Source: CAYVLA01 sp964549615 [NCBI: uncultured Thermococci archaeon] (lineage in GTDB: Archaea > CAYQAE01 > CAYVLA01). From it: 8,269 nucleotides of DNA. Made by a program: the position numbers and the translations under genes. A model generated the notes under the pieces. That model saw nothing but the letters and a program-made list of their open reading frames with translations. It did no database searches and was not told the origin of the DNA. Shown one piece after another: positions 6,787 through 8,269 of the stretch. The stretch's first letter is position 1. The number at the start of each line of letters is the position of its first letter. The DNA lies in assembly GCA_964549615.1 (NCBI GenBank), contig CAZJVP010000010.1:1-8269 (forward strand), in the 5' to 3' direction.

Positions 6787-7869
6787 CTACTGCCCCGTCT
6801 GGTCGGCCTCGAACTTGCATCCGGGGAAGGCGATCTTGCCATTCCCAGGAGGGACGTCCTCCTCCCTCTTGAACCCGTTCTCATCCAGCTCGCCTTGCCG
6901 TATCTCGCCGTTTGGCAGATAGAGGATGTACTTCGCGCCCCTGACGGGATTGCCCTCGCCGTCCTTGAGTTCGATCTCGACGAAGTCAGTAAGCTCCAAT
7001 AACCCCGAGCGTGCCCGGCAGCCCCGGACCTCAACGATGAAGTATAGCTCCGGGAACGAATAGCCGCGGGCAATGCCTCGCTGCTCTTCATGCCGGTACG
7101 TCCAATCCGCCTCAACCCGGTCGGCCTGGGTTCGTGACTCGATGGTTGCCAGCAGCCGGTCGGGCCTCCTCAGATCCCGGATCCAGATTTCGAACTTCGC
7201 TGGCGTGCCGGCCGCCACCCCACTCACATCGGCCTGCAGCTTCACCTCCTCCCCAACCTTGGCCTTGCTGGCCGACCAGCGCGCGTTGCTGATCCTGAAC
7301 AGGCTGACCCGGCAACTCCCGGGATCGATGCCCTCCCTGCGGATCCTGCCGTCGCCGGGCAAGGCCCCCGTCGATTCGGCCCCGGTTGGGTCGGTGAAGG
7401 TGTAGTTGGCGCCGTAGACCGGGATCCCCGCAGCGTCCAGGAACTGGTACTCTATCCAGTGCGGACTGTCAGGCTTGGGTCCCTGCGTCTCCTTGCCCTT
7501 GGAAGCTGTCTCGGCACCCAGCTTGGCGTCCTGTGCACCGGTCGCCCCAGAAGCGGCCCCGGCTCCGGGCCCCTCGCCAATGAGGACCGTTGGACACCCT
7601 GTCACGATCCTGTCCGGCGGGCCCGTACACACCGCAAAGTCGCCCATCCTCGCAGCGGGGATTCCACCGATCAGCACAGCCGGGCTGCTTGCGATGACCG
7701 GTCCTCCGACATGGGGGTTAAACGGAGTGGCGGGGTTCACCTGTGGGCACTGGTGGAAGTCGCCGGACCGGGCGGCGGGCAGGCCTCCTATGAGGACCGT
7801 GGGCATGCCGCCCACGATTAACCCTCCATGCGCCGTAAGGTCCGTCAAGCGTGCGGCAGGCTTCGGCAT
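6787..7869 (-). CDS. PAAR-domain spike-tip protein with Carp and Ig-like C-terminal modules
   Basis: A 360-residue protein. Residues 1-100 are a full PAAR domain: LTAHGG (H14), PTVLIGGLPAARSGDF, NPHVGGP (H53), AVLIGGIPAARMGDFAVC (C81) and a closing PTVLIG. PAAR proteins form a metal-bound cone that caps the VgrG spike of type VI and related contractile systems and carries effectors. H14, H53 and C81 are likely metal ligands, with H39 or C41 a possible fourth. Residues 100-136 are a Gly/Ala-rich flexible linker. Then come a Carp-like module (137-190), an Ig-like module (192-292) and a second Carp module (294-350). The Ig-Carp pair is shared with the protein at 4849-3971. There is no pre-PAAR transmembrane segment and no C-terminal toxin, so cargo is presumably separate. 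It is the first gene of the block. ATG 7869 has GGAG six bases upstream and a TATA-like element about 38 bases upstream. Confidence 0.93.
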   Translation of the reverse strand: MPKPAARLTDLTAHGGLIVGGMPTVLIGGLPAARSGDFHQCPQVNPATPFNPHVGGPVIASSPAVLIGGIPAARMGDFAVCTGPPDRIVTGCPTVLIGEGPGAGAASGATGAQDAKLGAETASKGKETQGPKPDSPHWIEYQFLDAAGIPVYGANYTFTDPTGAESTGALPGDGRIRREGIDPGSCRVSLFRISNARWSASKAKVGEEVKLQADVSGVAAGTPAKFEIWIRDLRRPDRLLATIESRTQADRVEADWTYRHEEQRGIARGYSFPELYFIVEVRGCRARSGLLELTDFVEIELKDGEGNPVRGAKYILYLPNGEIRQGELDENGFKREEDVPPGNGKIAFPGCKFEADQTGQ

Positions 7870-7875
7870 CGACCG

Positions 7876-7879
7876 CTCC
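7876..7879 (-). promoter_or_regulatory. Ribosome binding site of the PAAR gene
   Basis: Minus-strand GGAG followed by six bases and ATG 7869. It supports this start, which places the PAAR domain at the very N-terminus. Confidence 0.5.
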
Positions 7880-7903
7880 GCTTGGGAGCTCGCGACTGTG
7901 CAA

Positions 7904-7917
7904 GATAAAAGTTTGCT
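7904..7917 (-). promoter_or_regulatory. Archaeal-type promoter of the minus-strand block
   Basis: The minus strand reads gcaaacttttatc, an A-rich BRE-like tract followed by a TATA-like ttttat centred about 38 bases before the PAAR ATG. An archaeal start site would fall near 7882, leaving a short leader that still contains the GGAG site. A bacterial reading (tatctt as -10) lacks a convincing -35 box. It probably drives the whole six-gene block, since the next gene starts follow within 67 bases or overlap. Confidence 0.45.
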
Positions 7918-7936
7918 CAGAGATTAACGGCGAGAG

Positions 7937-7947
7937 AGAAATATTTT
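7937..7947 (+). promoter_or_regulatory. TATA-like element for the divergent 2H phosphoesterase gene
   Basis: gagaaatattt contains the eight-base palindrome aaatattt (7939-7946), the most AT-rich point of the divergent intergenic region, about 53 bases before ATG 7997. It could act as a TATA box for the + strand gene. Being palindromic, it could also bind a dimeric regulator between the two divergent genes. No repeat of it is seen nearby. Confidence 0.3.
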
Positions 7948-7996
7948 CGCTTCCGGCGCAACGGGTGTTGCTTTTTCTTTCCCGAACGTAGACACA

Positions 7997-8269
7997 ATGC
8001 CGTTGATCCGCAAGATCCACAAGACCCACAAGACGGCAGTGGTTATCATCCCACCCGAGGCAGTATGGCAGCCGATACAGCTGATTCGGTCGGCGCACGA
8101 TAGGCAGATCCGGAGATGGATGCCCCATATCACGCTCCTGTTTCCATTTCGGCCGAGATCCCAGTTTGATGAACTGGCCGAGGAGTTCTCAAGGGCCTGC
8201 AGCTTTCAAGCCCCGTTCAGCATCACCCTTGCCCGGTTTCGTTCCTTCGAACACTCTCAAGAAAGCCAC
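7997..8269 (+). CDS. 2'-5' RNA ligase-like 2H phosphoesterase (partial, runs off the window)
   Basis: The first 91 codons are open to the window edge. The protein begins MPLIRKIHKTHKTAVVIIPP, then gives AHDRQIRRWMPHITLLFPF, the first H-x-T motif (H44, T46) of the 2H phosphoesterase / 2'-5' RNA ligase superfamily, followed by FSITLARF. The second H-x-T motif, expected about 70-100 residues later, lies beyond the window. Family members cleave 2',3'-cyclic phosphates or 2'-5' linkages in RNA or nucleotides; the substrate here cannot be told. ATG 7997 has no clear Shine-Dalgarno, but no better in-frame start exists upstream and the conserved part begins soon after. It is transcribed away from the PAAR block, so any functional link is doubtful. 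Confidence 0.72.
   Translation, partial: MPLIRKIHKTHKTAVVIIPPEAVWQPIQLIRSAHDRQIRRWMPHITLLFPFRPRSQFDELAEEFSRACSFQAPFSITLARFRSFEHSQESH

Noticed and set aside
6787-7869. PAAR protein as a toxin fusion (specialised effector)
   Set aside because: The region after PAAR consists only of a flexible linker and beta-sandwich modules, with no catalytic motif or Rhs repeats; cargo is more likely encoded by the following genes.
1-8269. CRISPR array, tRNA, rRNA or insertion sequence
   Set aside because: No regularly spaced repeats, no tRNA-like cloverleaf, no transposase-like product and no paired terminal inverted repeats were found by eye; nearly all sequence is explained by the eight genes.

Overview
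The window is moderately GC-rich and almost fully coding. It carries eight genes: one on the + strand at the left, six in a tight minus-strand block (7869 down to 1715), and one partial + strand gene at the right edge. Several signs favour an archaeon, perhaps a Thermoplasmatota-like environmental genome: BRE/TATA-like elements upstream of the left gene and of the minus-strand block, Shine-Dalgarno sites with frequent non-ATG starts, and a membrane-anchored Ig-like protein ending in two zinc ribbons. This assignment is an inference. A bacterium is not excluded, because the families in the minus-strand block are best known from bacterial type VI secretion loci.

Layout. 99-1688 (+) is a surface protein with OmpL47-like/Ig-like repeats, a second membrane helix, an intimin-type Ig domain and two zinc ribbons. 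It converges on the minus-strand block with only 26 bases between stop codons. In transcription order the block encodes: a PAAR-domain spike-tip protein with carboxypeptidase-regulatory-like and Ig-like modules (7869-6787); a gluzincin-type zinc metallopeptidase with HEYGH (6780-5383); an unrecognised 147-residue protein from a TTG start (5315-4872); a protein made of the same Ig/Carp modules as the PAAR protein (4849-3971); a calcineurin-like metallophosphoesterase with all expected motifs and a 180-residue N-terminal extension (3974-2169); and a DcrB/DUF1795 protein of the type used as a type VI effector chaperone (Eag) (2155-1715). The divergent partial gene at 7997 is a 2'-5' RNA ligase-like 2H phosphoesterase.

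Interpretation. A PAAR tip, two soluble metalloenzymes, a small protein that could be an inhibitor, a modular adaptor and a DUF1795 chaperone, in one operon with short or overlapping junctions, look like a cargo/tip module of a contractile injection system. No sheath, tube, baseplate, VgrG or ATPase gene lies in the window, so the particle itself must be encoded elsewhere or be absent. The effector and immunity roles are inferred from gene content and order; the enzyme families and the PAAR and DUF1795 calls rest on visible motifs.
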